Shown here in pieces: positions 7,369 to 15,805 of a stretch of 64,000 nt of DNA. Origin of the DNA: Planctomonas deserti (GTDB lineage: Bacteria; Actinomycetota; Actinomycetes; Actinomycetales; Microbacteriaceae). Under the pieces are notes generated by a model, which was given only the letters and a program-made list of their open reading frames with translations, did no database searches and had not been told where the DNA came from. The position numbers and the translations under genes are program-made. The stretch spans positions 1 to 64,000 of the forward strand of contig NZ_QANL01000002.1 of NCBI RefSeq assembly GCF_003067705.1, in the 5' to 3' direction. Each line of letters starts with the position of its first letter. The first letter of the stretch is position 1.

Positions 7369-9315
7369 CTACACGAGGAGCTGGTGCTTCGCGAGATCGC
7401 GGTACAGCGGGGTCGTCTGCACCAGCTCCGAGTGAGTGCCGATGCCGACGACGCGGCCGTGCTCGAGCACGACGATTTGGTCCGAGTCCACGACGGTCGA
7501 GAGCCGGTGCGCGATCACGAGGAGGGTGCGGTTCTCCGCGACCGCGTCGATGGCCTCGCGCAGCCGCTGCTCGTTGAGCCCGTCGAGCGAGGAGGTCGAC
7601 TCGTCCAGCAGCAGGATCGGCGGGGCGGAGAGCAGGGTGCGGGCGATCGCGAGGCGCTGGCGCTCGCCGCCGGAGAGCATCACACCCTCCTCGCCAACGG
7701 GCGCGGCGAGCCCGAGCGGGTTGCGCTCGAGGAGTTCGGTGAGGTTCACCGCGTGCAGCACGTCGATGCACTGCTGATCTGTGGCGTCGGGCGTGCCGAG
7801 CGTCAGGTTGTCGCGCAGGCTGCCGGCAAGCACGGGGGCGTCCTGCTCCACGTAGCCGATCTGGGCACGCAGGGCGTCGCGGTCGAGGGCGCGGACGTCG
7901 AGCCCGCCCAGGCGCACGACGCCCTCCGTCGGGTCGTAGAAGCGCTCGATGAGGGCGAGGATCGTGCTCTTGCCCGCCCCGGACGGGCCGACGAGGGCCG
8001 TTCGCCTCCCCCGCGGCACGGAGAAGCTGACGTTTTCGAGCACGGGTCCGCGGGCCTCCGGGTCGGCTTCCGTGACGGGAGCGGCCGCCCGGGCGCCCGG
8101 GGTCGACCCCTCGGAATCGGCGGCCTCGCGCACCGCCTCCTCCGCGTACCGAAAGGAGACGTCGTCGAACTCCAGCGCCGGCGCATCCGCCCGCTGGGCC
8201 TCGTACGGCGCTCCGGTGGTCACCGCGAGCGGGGCGAGCTCGCGGTCACCCTCGGTCTCGCTCGGCAGCGCGATGATCTCCCGGATGCGGCCGAGGGCGC
8301 CGAGAGCCGCGCTGACCGAGGTGACGGCGCCGAAGGCCTGGCCGAGCGGCAGGATCATGAGGAACAGGAAGAGGATGAAGGACACCAGGTTCGCGACCGT
8401 GATGTCGCCGTTCGCGACGCGGAAGCCGCCGACGCCCAGCACCACGAGGAACGACACCTGCATGGCGATACCGGCGACGGGCACCACGAGGGCGGAGATC
8501 TTCGCGACCTGGATGCCCATGCTCCACGCGGCCTCGGCATCCTTCTCGATGGCTGCGACCTCGCGGTCGGTCGCGTTCGAGGCACGGACCGTGCGCACCG
8601 CGCTCAGCGCGCGCTCGACGCTCGCGGCCAGGTCTCCCGTCTTCTCCTGCGCCTTCTGGCTCGCGATCCGGATGCGGGCGGAGAGCAGGGTGACCGTCAC
8701 CACCGACGCCGCGATGACGAGCACGGTGAGGCCGAGGAGCACGGGGTCGATGATGAGCATTGCGATCAGTGCGCCGATGAACGTGACGGTGCCGCCGATC
8801 GCCTCGACGAGGCCCTGGGTGAGCACGGCGCGCAGCAGGGTGGTGTCCGATCCGACGCGCGAAACGAGGTCGCCGGTGCGGCGGGTGTCGAACTGGCTGA
8901 TGGGTAGGCGCAGCATACGGCCGACCAGGTGCCGGCGTGACGAGAGGACGACGCTCTCACCGGTGCGCTGCAGCAGGTAGTGCTGGTACCCGGAGATGAG
9001 CCCGCTGAGCACGACGAGTGCGATGAGCGCCCAGACGAGCGGACCGAGGGATCGGCCGGCCTGGACGACCGAGATGACCTGGCTCACCAGCAGCGGCTGC
9101 GCCAGGCTCGCGGCCGCGCCGAGGAGGCTGAGCACCGTGACGACGGCGAGGATCCTCTTGTGCTCGAGGAGGTAGGGCAGCAGATCCGAGAAGCGGGCGC
9201 GGGGACCCTCGTCGCCCCCGTCCGCCCCGCGGCCTCGTCCTCGACCCCGGACGGGTCGGGCCGGACGGGCGGGTCGAGCGCTCCGGACAGGGCGCGACGA
9301 CGTGTCGGTACTCAT
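7369..9315 (-). CDS. ABC exporter, fused membrane and ATPase domains
   Basis: 648 aa, ATG 9315. The N-terminal 40 residues are basic (Arg/Pro/Ala). Six membrane helices occupy about 55-340; the ATPase domain begins near 378. Walker A GPSGAGKST is at 443-451, signature LSGGERQR, Walker B LLLDESTSSLDG and switch His (IAHRLST) are intact. A low-complexity insert of about 30 residues (391-421) follows FRY in the A-loop region, before the usual VLENVSF strand; family members have a direct join. Type IV (MsbA/multidrug) fold, so drug or lipid export is likely; substrate unknown. It follows the HTH gene by 34 nt and is probably its target. Confidence 0.93.
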   Translation of the reverse strand: MSTDTSSRPVRSARPARPARPVRGRGRGRGADGGDEGPRARFSDLLPYLLEHKRILAVVTVLSLLGAAASLAQPLLVSQVISVVQAGRSLGPLVWALIALVVLSGLISGYQHYLLQRTGESVVLSSRRHLVGRMLRLPISQFDTRRTGDLVSRVGSDTTLLRAVLTQGLVEAIGGTVTFIGALIAMLIIDPVLLGLTVLVIAASVVTVTLLSARIRIASQKAQEKTGDLAASVERALSAVRTVRASNATDREVAAIEKDAEAAWSMGIQVAKISALVVPVAGIAMQVSFLVVLGVGGFRVANGDITVANLVSFILFLFLMILPLGQAFGAVTSVSAALGALGRIREIIALPSETEGDRELAPLAVTTGAPYEAQRADAPALEFDDVSFRYAEEAVREAADSEGSTPGARAAAPVTEADPEARGPVLENVSFSVPRGRRTALVGPSGAGKSTILALIERFYDPTEGVVRLGGLDVRALDRDALRAQIGYVEQDAPVLAGSLRDNLTLGTPDATDQQCIDVLHAVNLTELLERNPLGLAAPVGEEGVMLSGGERQRLAIARTLLSAPPILLLDESTSSLDGLNEQRLREAIDAVAENRTLLVIAHRLSTVVDSDQIVVLEHGRVVGIGTHSELVQTTPLYRDLAKHQLLV

Positions 9316-9349
9316 GAAACTTCTTTCTGGGGAGGAGAGGACGCGGGAA

Positions 9350-9565
9350 CTAGCTTCGTCCGTACTTCTTGTGCACTGCCTGACGGCTCACGCCGAGGGC
9401 GAGCGCGATCAACTGCCAGGACGAGCCCGCGTTGCGGGCGCGCCGCACGGTGACGCCCTCGAGTCGGTCGAGTTCGCTCCGCAGCTTCGCGATGGCGCGG
9501 AGGGCCGTGTAGGGATCCTCGGAGCCCGCGTCACTCGCCAGCGCGGTGATCGTGTTCGAGTCCAT
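9350..9565 (-). CDS. Small HTH transcription regulator
   Basis: 71 aa. The C-terminal half (SSWQLIALALGVSRQAVHKK) is a helix-turn-helix of the type found in short actinobacterial regulators; the N-terminal half is a predicted helix with Leu/Arg pairs that could dimerise. The ATG at 9565 is preceded by -35 TTGACA (9600-9595), a 17-nt spacer and -10 TAGGGT (9577-9572), giving an almost leaderless mRNA. Two palindromes cover this promoter, which suggests autorepression and control of the ABC genes on either side. Confidence 0.85.
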   Translation of the reverse strand: MDSNTITALASDAGSEDPYTALRAIAKLRSELDRLEGVTVRRARNAGSSWQLIALALGVSRQAVHKKYGRS

Positions 9566-9612
9566 GCGTCAACCCTAGTTGACGCCCGTGCGGCTGTCAA
9601 TCTGAGTTGACA
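9566..9612. promoter_or_regulatory. Twin operators with consensus GTCAAYCYKAGTTGAC
   Basis: Two 16-bp sites, GTCAACCCTAGTTGAC (9568-9583, extending to 8-bp arms 9566-9573 and 9578-9585) and GTCAATCTGAGTTGAC (9596-9611), lie 28 bp apart centre to centre. They overlap the -10 and -35 of the HTH gene and sit before the divergent ABC-2 operon. Probably bound by the HTH protein encoded at 9350-9565; that link is inference. Confidence 0.8.
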
Positions 9613-9641
9613 CACGCGATCGCCGCGTCGGGCCGCGCCGC

Positions 9642-9647
9642 TAGAGT
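9642..9647 (+). promoter_or_regulatory. -10 box TAGAGT of a leaderless transcript
   Basis: TAGAGT ends 6 nt before the GTG at 9654 and there is no Shine-Dalgarno sequence, so transcription probably starts at the start codon. Confidence 0.6.
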
Positions 9648-9653
9648 AGCGCC

Positions 9654-10580
9654 GTGCCAGCGCCCGTCATCGTCGCCTCCGACCTCACGAAGAAGTACAA
9701 GGACTTCGCCGCCGTCGACGGCATCTCGTTCGAGGTCGCGCCGGGGGAGTCGTTCGGGCTCCTCGGCCCCAACGGCGCGGGCAAGTCGACGACCATGCGG
9801 ATGGTCGGCGCCGTGTCGACGCGCACGAGCGGCGACCTGCGCATCCTCGACCTGGACCCGAACGACTACGGCCCGGAGATCCGATCGCAGCTCGGGGTCG
9901 TGCCGCAGGCCGACAACCTGGACGTCGAGCTCAAGGCCCGCGACAACCTCGTCGTGTACGGGCGGTACTTCGGGCTCCCGCGCAAGGTCGTGCAGCAGCG
10001 CGCGGACGAGCTGATGGCCTTCGCCCAGCTCGAGGACAAGGTGAAGGCGAAGGTCGACGACCTGTCCGGCGGCATGAAGCGCCGCCTCACGATCGCGCGG
10101 GCGCTCATCAACGACCCGCGCATCCTGCTGCTCGACGAGCCGACGACCGGGCTGGACCCGCAGGCGCGGCACATCCTGTGGGACCGGCTGTTCCGGCTCA
10201 AGGAGCAGGGCACGACGCTCGTGCTCACCACGCACTACATGGACGAGGCCGAGCAGCTCTGCGACCGGCTCGTCGTCGTGGACAAGGGCAGCATCATGGC
10301 GGAGGGCTCTCCGGCGGCGCTGATCCGGCAGTACTCCAGCCGCGAGGTGCTCGAAGTGCGCTTCGGCTCCGACCGCAACGAGCAGGTGGCCGAGCAGCTG
10401 GCGGGCATCGGCGAGCGCGTCGAGGTGCTGCCGGACCGCATCCTCGTCTACAGCGAGGACGGCGAGGCCGAGCTGAACCACATCACGGAGCTCGGCCTGC
10501 ATCCCCTGACCAGCCTCGTGCGCCGGTCGAGCCTCGAGGACGTGTTCCTCCGCCTCACCGGACGGAGCCTGATCGAGTGA
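9654..10580 (+). CDS. ABC-2 drug exporter ATPase, DrrA type
   Basis: 308 aa from GTG 9654. Walker A GPNGAGKST (near 39-47), Q-loop in GVVPQADNLD, signature LSGGMKRR, Walker B LLLDEPTTGLDP and switch His in TTHYMDEAE are all present. The C-terminal 80 residues form the extra domain typical of DrrA/NodI ATPases. It would power the two permeases encoded directly downstream, with which it overlaps by 4 nt. Confidence 0.93.
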   Translation: MPAPVIVASDLTKKYKDFAAVDGISFEVAPGESFGLLGPNGAGKSTTMRMVGAVSTRTSGDLRILDLDPNDYGPEIRSQLGVVPQADNLDVELKARDNLVVYGRYFGLPRKVVQQRADELMAFAQLEDKVKAKVDDLSGGMKRRLTIARALINDPRILLLDEPTTGLDPQARHILWDRLFRLKEQGTTLVLTTHYMDEAEQLCDRLVVVDKGSIMAEGSPAALIRQYSSREVLEVRFGSDRNEQVAEQLAGIGERVEVLPDRILVYSEDGEAELNHITELGLHPLTSLVRRSSLEDVFLRLTGRSLIE

Positions 10581-11476
10581 GCGGCACGGAGAGTCCGCGA
10601 GGCGGATCGGTCGCGGCGGGGAGCGCGTCGGGCCGCGGCGCGCAGGGCCCGCAGTCGGAGATGGCGCGCGCCGCCATCGCCGCGGGCACGCTGCCGCGCC
10701 GGTGGGGCGCCCTCTACGTCGCCGAGCACCGCACCAGGTCGATGGCGGCGTACAAGGGCACCATCATCGCCACGGGCATCGGCAACCCGGTGGTCTACCT
10801 CTTCGCACTCGGTGTGGGGCTCGCCACGCTCGTCGACGCCAACGTCGGCGGGGCGGGCGCCACCGTGAGCTACCTGACGTTCGTCGCGCCGGCTCTGCTT
10901 GCCAGCGCGGCCGTGACGATCGCCACGGAAGAGTTCAGCTACCCCATCCTCGGCGCGTTCAAGTGGAATCCCACCTTCTTCGCCATCAACGCGTCGCCCA
11001 TCTCGCCGCGGCAGATCGTCGACGGGCAGATGCTCTCCGTGCTCGTGCGGATGGTGCCGAGCTGCATCGTCTACTTCCTGTTCATGCTGGTGTTCGGGGC
11101 GGTGCCGTCGCCGATCGGCTGGCTGAGCATCCTCGCCGCGGTGGCCACCGGCATGGCCGTCGGGGCCGTGCTCATGTCCTACGTCTCGACGCTGCAGACC
11201 GACAGCGGCCAGATCGCTCTGCTCATGCGGTTCGGCCTCACGCCGATGTTCCTGTTCTCGGGCACGTTCTTCCCGCTCGCCCAGCTGCCGGCATACCTGC
11301 AGTGGATCGGCTGGATCTCGCCGCTCTGGCACGGCACGGAGCTCGGCCGAGTCTTCAGCTACGGCGCGCCCGAGCCGATCTGGCTCACCGTCGCCCACGT
11401 GCTCTACCTTGCGGCGTGGTTCGTGTTCGGCTGGCTGGCGTCGCGCCGGGTCACGGCGCGGAGGCTGAACAAGTGA
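10577..11476 (+). CDS. ABC-2 type permease, first subunit
   Basis: 299 aa from GTG 10577, in GTGA overlap with the ATPase. The first 35 residues are Gly/Ser/Ala-rich and cytosolic; six hydrophobic segments follow, with the ABC-2 motif region MFLFSGTFFPLAQLP before the last helices. NodJ/DrrB-like. With the next gene it would make a heterodimeric channel. Confidence 0.9.
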   Translation: MSGTESPRGGSVAAGSASGRGAQGPQSEMARAAIAAGTLPRRWGALYVAEHRTRSMAAYKGTIIATGIGNPVVYLFALGVGLATLVDANVGGAGATVSYLTFVAPALLASAAVTIATEEFSYPILGAFKWNPTFFAINASPISPRQIVDGQMLSVLVRMVPSCIVYFLFMLVFGAVPSPIGWLSILAAVATGMAVGAVLMSYVSTLQTDSGQIALLMRFGLTPMFLFSGTFFPLAQLPAYLQWIGWISPLWHGTELGRVFSYGAPEPIWLTVAHVLYLAAWFVFGWLASRRVTARRLNK

Positions 11477-12300
11477 GCGTGCTCGAGCGGACGCGGCGCT
11501 CGGGCCCGCTGCCGCAGTCCCTGCGCGCGCTCTACGCGGGCAACGCGCGCTCCGTCATGGCCCGCGGCCTGCTCGCGACGAAGAGCACCAACTGGACCGT
11601 CGTGGTCAGCGGATTCTTCGAGCCCGTGTTCTACCTGCTCGCCATGGGGTTCGGCCTGGGTGAACTCGTGGGCTCGGTGAGCACGACCACCGGGCAGGAG
11701 GTCAGCTACGGCGCCTTCATCGCGCCCGCGCTGCTCGCCGTGTCGGCCATGAACGGCGCGGTCTACGACTCCACCTGGAACGTCTTCTTCAAGATGAACT
11801 ACACGAAGCTGTACCAGGGGATGCTGTCGACGTCGCTCGGGCCGCTCGACGTGGCCTTCGGCGAGATCGCGCTCGCCCTGCTGCGCGGGGCCGTCTACGC
11901 CACGGGCTTCCTGATCGTGATGCAGGTGCTCGGTTTGAACCTCTCCTGGCTCGCCATCCTCGCGCTGCCCGCCGTCGTGCTCATCGCGTTCGCCTTCGCG
12001 AGCTTCGGGATGGCTATCACCTCCTACATGAAGACGTTCCAGCAGATGGACTGGATCAACTTCGTGATGCTGCCCATGTTCCTGTTCTCGGCGACGTTCT
12101 ACCCGCTGTCGGTCTATCCCGAGTGGATCCAGACGGTCATCCAGGCCCTGCCGCTGTGGCACGCGGTCGAGCTGATGCGCGGGCTGACGACCGGCGCCGT
12201 GGACGCCGGTGTGCTGTGGCACGTGCTCTACTTCGTCGTGATGATCCTGGTGGGTCTCGTGTTCACGACGAAGCGCTTGCGCGCGCTGTTCCTGGACTGA
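11473..12300 (+). CDS. ABC-2 type permease, second subunit
   Basis: 275 aa from GTG 11473 (another GTG lies two codons on). Six membrane segments and the motif MFLFSATFYPLSVYP parallel those of the preceding gene, showing the two permeases are paralogues. It overlaps that gene by 4 nt and ends the operon; the REP array starts 35 nt later. Confidence 0.9.
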   Translation: MSVLERTRRSGPLPQSLRALYAGNARSVMARGLLATKSTNWTVVVSGFFEPVFYLLAMGFGLGELVGSVSTTTGQEVSYGAFIAPALLAVSAMNGAVYDSTWNVFFKMNYTKLYQGMLSTSLGPLDVAFGEIALALLRGAVYATGFLIVMQVLGLNLSWLAILALPAVVLIAFAFASFGMAITSYMKTFQQMDWINFVMLPMFLFSATFYPLSVYPEWIQTVIQALPLWHAVELMRGLTTGAVDAGVLWHVLYFVVMILVGLVFTTKRLRALFLD

Positions 12301-12334
12301 CCGGCACCGCGGCCCGGGCGCCCCCGATAGCCTC

Positions 12335-12575
12335 ACGGTCGCTGAGCCTTCACGGTCGCTGAGCCTGTCGAAGCGACGTAACGTCCCTTCGACAAGCTCA
12401 GGGACCGTATAGTCGCGTCCCGGCGCACCATCCGTCCCTTCGACAGGCTCGGGGACCGTATGGTCGCGTCCCGGCGCACCATCCGTCCCTTCGACAGGCT
12501 TGGGGACCGTATGGTCACGTCCCGGAGCACCATCCGTCCCTTCGACAGGCTCAGGACCGTGCTGGTCGCGTCCCA
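12335..12575. repeat. Tandem REP array, four 51-bp units
   Basis: Four direct repeats start at 12382, 12433, 12484 and 12535, each exactly 51 bp, and each holding CGTCCCTTCGACAGGCTCGG then GGACCGTATGGTCGCGTCCC (unit 4 is cut short). Two partial copies in the opposite sense (ACGGTCGCTGAGCC) lie at 12335-12378. Each unit can fold through GTCCC...GGGAC. The array separates two convergent genes and may also stop transcription from both sides. Confidence 0.93.
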
Positions 12576-12586
12576 GCTGAAGCCCG

Positions 12587-14386
12587 CTAGGCGGTGCGGC
12601 GGCGGTGGATGCGGGCCTCCCAGGGGCGCAGCGGTGCCGTCGCCGGGGCGTCGTCGTAGTTGCCCAGCACCAGGGTCGCGTCCGCCCAGCCGCCGGGCAC
12701 GTCCCAGCGCAGCTCGTCGTCCGACATGTTGCCCATCACGAGGAGTTGGTCGTCGCCGAGCGTGCGGGTGAACGCGTACAGCCGCGGATGCTCGGGCTCG
12801 AGCATCGCGAACCGGCCGAGCGCCACGGTCTGATCGGTGTGCCGCAGCTCGATGAGCCGTCGGAAGTGCTCGAAGATCGAATCCTCGGACGCGCGGTCGG
12901 CGGCGACGTTGATCTCCCGCCAGTTGTCGTTGACCTCGATCCACGGCGTGCCCGTGGTGAAGCCGGCGTTCTCACCCCCGTCCCACTGCACGGGCGTCCT
13001 GGCGTTGTCGCGGCCCTTCGCCCGCAGCGAGGCGAGCATGATCTCCGGGTCGGTGCCGAAGTGCTCCGAGTCCTGCGCGTAGTGACCGAGCGCCTCGATG
13101 TCGCGGAACTGGTCGATCGAGGTGAACGACACGTTCGTCATCCCGATCTCCTCGCCCTGGTACACGTAGGGCGTTCCGCGGTGCAGGTGCAGGATCGTCG
13201 CCCACGCCGTCGCCGAGGCGCGGCGGAACTCCCGGTCGTTGCCGTAGCGGGACACGACCCGCGGGCGGTCGTGGTTGTCGAGGTAGAGGCTGTTCCAGCC
13301 GACGTCGGCCAGCTCATCCTGCCAGCGGCCGAACGACCGCTTGAGCATCACGAGGTCGAGCGGATGCGCGTGCCACTTCGGGTCGTAGCCGAACGGCTCG
13401 TCCTCGTCGTCCTGCGGCGCGGGGAAGGGAACGTCGATGTGCTCGAACTGGAACACCATGTCCAGCTCCTTGCGGGCCGGATCGGTGAAGAGGCGCGCGT
13501 CCTCCACCGTGACCCCGGGCATCTCGCCGACCGTGATGAGGTCCGCGTCGCGCCCCTCGAACACGCGCGCGTGCATCTCCTGCAGGAACTCGTGGATGCG
13601 GGGGCCAGAGATGTAGGACGCGTGGCCGTCGCCGAACAGGGCGCCCTCGCGCTTCGGCCCGTCCGGCAGAGCGACGTCCTTGGAGATGAAGTTGATGACG
13701 TCCATGCGGAAGCCGTCGACGCCGCGGTCGAGCCACCAGTTCATCATCTCGTAGACGGCATCGCGCACCTCCGGGTTCTCCCAGTTGAGGTCCGGCTGCT
13801 GCTCCGCGAACAGGTGGAGGTAGTACTCGCCGGTGCTCTCGTCCAGGGTCCAGGCGGAGCCGGCGAAGGCGGCACCCCAGTTGTTCGGTTCGGCCCCGGG
13901 CTCGCCGGGCGCGAACCCCTCCCGCGGCCGCCGCCACCAGTACCAGTCGCGCTTCGGGTTGTCCAACGAGCTGCGGGACTGGCGGAACCATGCGTGCTCG
14001 TGGGAGGTGTGGTTCACGACGAGGTCCATCACGAGCTTGATGCCGCGCTCGTGCATCTCGGCGAGCATGGCGTCGAACTCGTCGAGCGTGCCGAACTCCG
14101 GTGCCAGGGAGCGATAGTCGCTGATGTCGTAGCCGTTGTCGAACTGCGGGGACGCGTAGATGGGGGAGAGCCACACGACGTCGACACCGAGGTCGACGAG
14201 GTGATCGAGTCGTGATCGGATGCCGCCGATGTCACCCACGCCGTCCCCGTCGGAGTCGGCGAAGCTGCGCGGGTAGATCTGGTAGACCACGGCGTCCGAC
14301 CACCAGGCGGGCGGCTGCGCGGTCGCGGCGGAGCCGGCCTGGTCGGTGTCCTCGGTGCGGTCGGTGTCGTCGGTGCTCGTGCTCAC
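12587..14386 (-). CDS. GH13 alpha-glucosidase (oligo-1,6-glucosidase type)
   Basis: 599 aa from GTG 14386, with AGGA 8 nt upstream; the open frame before it has no good start. A short acidic N-terminus precedes SDAVVYQIYPRSFADSDGDG. GH13 motifs: DLVVNHTSHEH (region I), GVDGFRMDVINF with nucleophile Asp (region II), ITVGEMPG with acid Glu (region III), LDNHDRPR (region IV). No signal peptide, so it cleaves imported alpha-glucosides in the cytosol. Oligo-1,6-glucosidase, maltase or trehalose-6-phosphate hydrolase-like activity are all possible. It stands alone, without a sugar transporter. Confidence 0.92.
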   Translation of the reverse strand: MSTSTDDTDRTEDTDQAGSAATAQPPAWWSDAVVYQIYPRSFADSDGDGVGDIGGIRSRLDHLVDLGVDVVWLSPIYASPQFDNGYDISDYRSLAPEFGTLDEFDAMLAEMHERGIKLVMDLVVNHTSHEHAWFRQSRSSLDNPKRDWYWWRRPREGFAPGEPGAEPNNWGAAFAGSAWTLDESTGEYYLHLFAEQQPDLNWENPEVRDAVYEMMNWWLDRGVDGFRMDVINFISKDVALPDGPKREGALFGDGHASYISGPRIHEFLQEMHARVFEGRDADLITVGEMPGVTVEDARLFTDPARKELDMVFQFEHIDVPFPAPQDDEDEPFGYDPKWHAHPLDLVMLKRSFGRWQDELADVGWNSLYLDNHDRPRVVSRYGNDREFRRASATAWATILHLHRGTPYVYQGEEIGMTNVSFTSIDQFRDIEALGHYAQDSEHFGTDPEIMLASLRAKGRDNARTPVQWDGGENAGFTTGTPWIEVNDNWREINVAADRASEDSIFEHFRRLIELRHTDQTVALGRFAMLEPEHPRLYAFTRTLGDDQLLVMGNMSDDELRWDVPGGWADATLVLGNYDDAPATAPLRPWEARIHRRRTA

Positions 14387-14536
14387 ACCGTCGATCCTGA
14401 CACTCGACTCCGGCCCGCGCGGCCCCGGTGCCCGCCGTGTCGCCCGGGGCCGCCGCCCCCTGAGACCTGCGGCCATGCTTCCGGATGCCCGCATCGGTCG
14501 GCCGCACGCCCGGGCGCGGCCCGGTCGTCGTCTTTA

Positions 14537-14553
14537 CCCGCGGTCACCGCGGG
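14537..14553 (-). terminator. Short hairpin after the oxidoreductase gene
   Basis: CCCGCGG TCA CCGCGGG, a perfect 7-bp stem 37 nt beyond the oxidoreductase stop. Reading leftward it is followed by TAAAGA, so termination is plausible but weak. Confidence 0.5.
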
Positions 14554-14589
14554 AAGGCACCGGCGGTGGGCGGCGCCCCCGGTGGCGGT

Positions 14590-15705
14590 CTAGAGCAGCA
14601 CGACGAGCTTGCGAGCGCTGACCCCGTCGCGCAGGGCGTCCATGGCGACCTGCACCTGTGTGAGACCGGAGCCAACCACCCGCGCCGTGGGGGAGGCGAC
14701 GTACCGGCCACTGGCGAGGGCATCCGGAAGGAACGACTCCCACAGCATCGCCCCGACCTCGTTGTGCATGAGGGAGCTCCCCCAGACGAAGCGTGCACGG
14801 ATGCCGCGAGCACGACAGCGCGCCTGGAGTGCCACGTTCCCGGCGACCAGACGCGCCATCAGCCGGAGGAAGTCCGGGTGCAGCGGGGTGCGTCCGCGCA
14901 GCGCGTCGAAGGAGACCGAAGGGCTGGCGAGCGCGACGCGCTTCGCCCCCGCGCCCGCGGCGAGAGCAACCGCGGGCTCGGCGGAGCCGGTGCCCACGGC
15001 CAGCACCCCGACCACGTCCGAGCCCTTCAGCGCACGCACGACGTCCGCCACCACGGTCGGGTTCCGGTAGTCGAAGACTTCACTCGCGCCCAGTGCCCGG
15101 GCTCGGCCGTGGCGCGCGGGGGAGGCGGTCGTGACCACGCGGTAGCCTGCGGCGACCGCGAGCTGGATTGCGTTGCTGCCGACGCTCGTCGAACCACCCC
15201 AGACCACGACGGTCTGCCCGAGCGGGGCGGCTCCGTCCACCGGGTGCCGCAGCCCGAGCTGGTCCTCCTGGAACAGGGCCGATGCCGCCGTAGAGACGGC
15301 GAGCGGAAGGACCGCCGCATCCTCGAAAGCCATGTCGTCGGGGATCGGGGCGGCCAGGGACTCGAGGACGACGGGGAACAGCTGGAAGCCGCCTTCGGCC
15401 TGATGGTTGCGACCCTTCTCCATGCCCACGGCATACGCGAGCACCCGGTCCCCGATGCGGAAGCGGGAGACGCCGCTGCCCACCTCGACCACCTCGCCGG
15501 CCACATCCTCGCCGAGAACGGCGGGCAGGGGAAGCCAGCGGTACATCACGGTGCTCGCCGATTGCTTGACGAGATCCAGCGGATTCACCGCGACCGCCCG
15601 TGCGCGGAGCACGATCTCGCCCGGGCCGGGCAGCGGATACGGGGCGGCGCGGACGGCGAGGTCGGCGAAGGGGCGGTCGAGCCAGGCGGCGGAATTGGCG
15701 GTCAT
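14590..15705 (-). CDS. MDR-family oxidoreductase (quinone/enoyl reductase like)
   Basis: 371 aa from ATG 15705, chosen because GGAG lies 5 nt upstream. An N-terminal GroES-like domain (PGEIVLRARAVAVNPLDLVK) is followed by a Rossmann domain with VVWGGSTSVGSNAIQLA. The zinc-binding Cys/His set is absent, placing it with zinc-free MDR enzymes of the ToxD/quinone-reductase type that use NADPH. Substrate unknown. It is divergent from a TetR regulator 100 bp away, and its -10 TAGAAT (15763-15758) lies between two operator-like palindromes, so it is probably repressed by that protein and induced by a reactive compound. Confidence 0.88.
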   Translation of the reverse strand: MTANSAAWLDRPFADLAVRAAPYPLPGPGEIVLRARAVAVNPLDLVKQSASTVMYRWLPLPAVLGEDVAGEVVEVGSGVSRFRIGDRVLAYAVGMEKGRNHQAEGGFQLFPVVLESLAAPIPDDMAFEDAAVLPLAVSTAASALFQEDQLGLRHPVDGAAPLGQTVVVWGGSTSVGSNAIQLAVAAGYRVVTTASPARHGRARALGASEVFDYRNPTVVADVVRALKGSDVVGVLAVGTGSAEPAVALAAGAGAKRVALASPSVSFDALRGRTPLHPDFLRLMARLVAGNVALQARCRARGIRARFVWGSSLMHNEVGAMLWESFLPDALASGRYVASPTARVVGSGLTQVQVAMDALRDGVSARKLVVLL

Positions 15706-15741
15706 GGGCGCTCCAGACCTCTGCGCGGCCGTCCCGGTGAC

Positions 15742-15787
15742 GACACGTCGTGCCATCATTCTACCCGCTGCGACGGCACGACGTGTC
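15742..15787. promoter_or_regulatory. Paired TetR-type operators
   Basis: GACACGTCGTGCC (15742-15754) and GGCACGACGTGTC (15775-15787) form a perfect 13-bp inverted repeat with a 20-bp spacer. Each arm also contains its own palindrome (CACGTCGTG, CACGACGTG), so there may be two dimer sites. The left site covers the start region of the oxidoreductase transcript, the right one the promoter of the TetR gene. Confidence 0.82.
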
Positions 15788-15793
15788 ATGGGT

Positions 15794-15799
15794 TACGGT
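15794..15799 (+). promoter_or_regulatory. -10 box TACGGT of the TetR gene
   Basis: TACGGT ends 6 nt before ATG 15806 with no ribosome binding site between, which fits a leaderless mRNA and decides the start of the TetR gene. Confidence 0.55.
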
Positions 15800-15805
15800 G
15801 TGACG

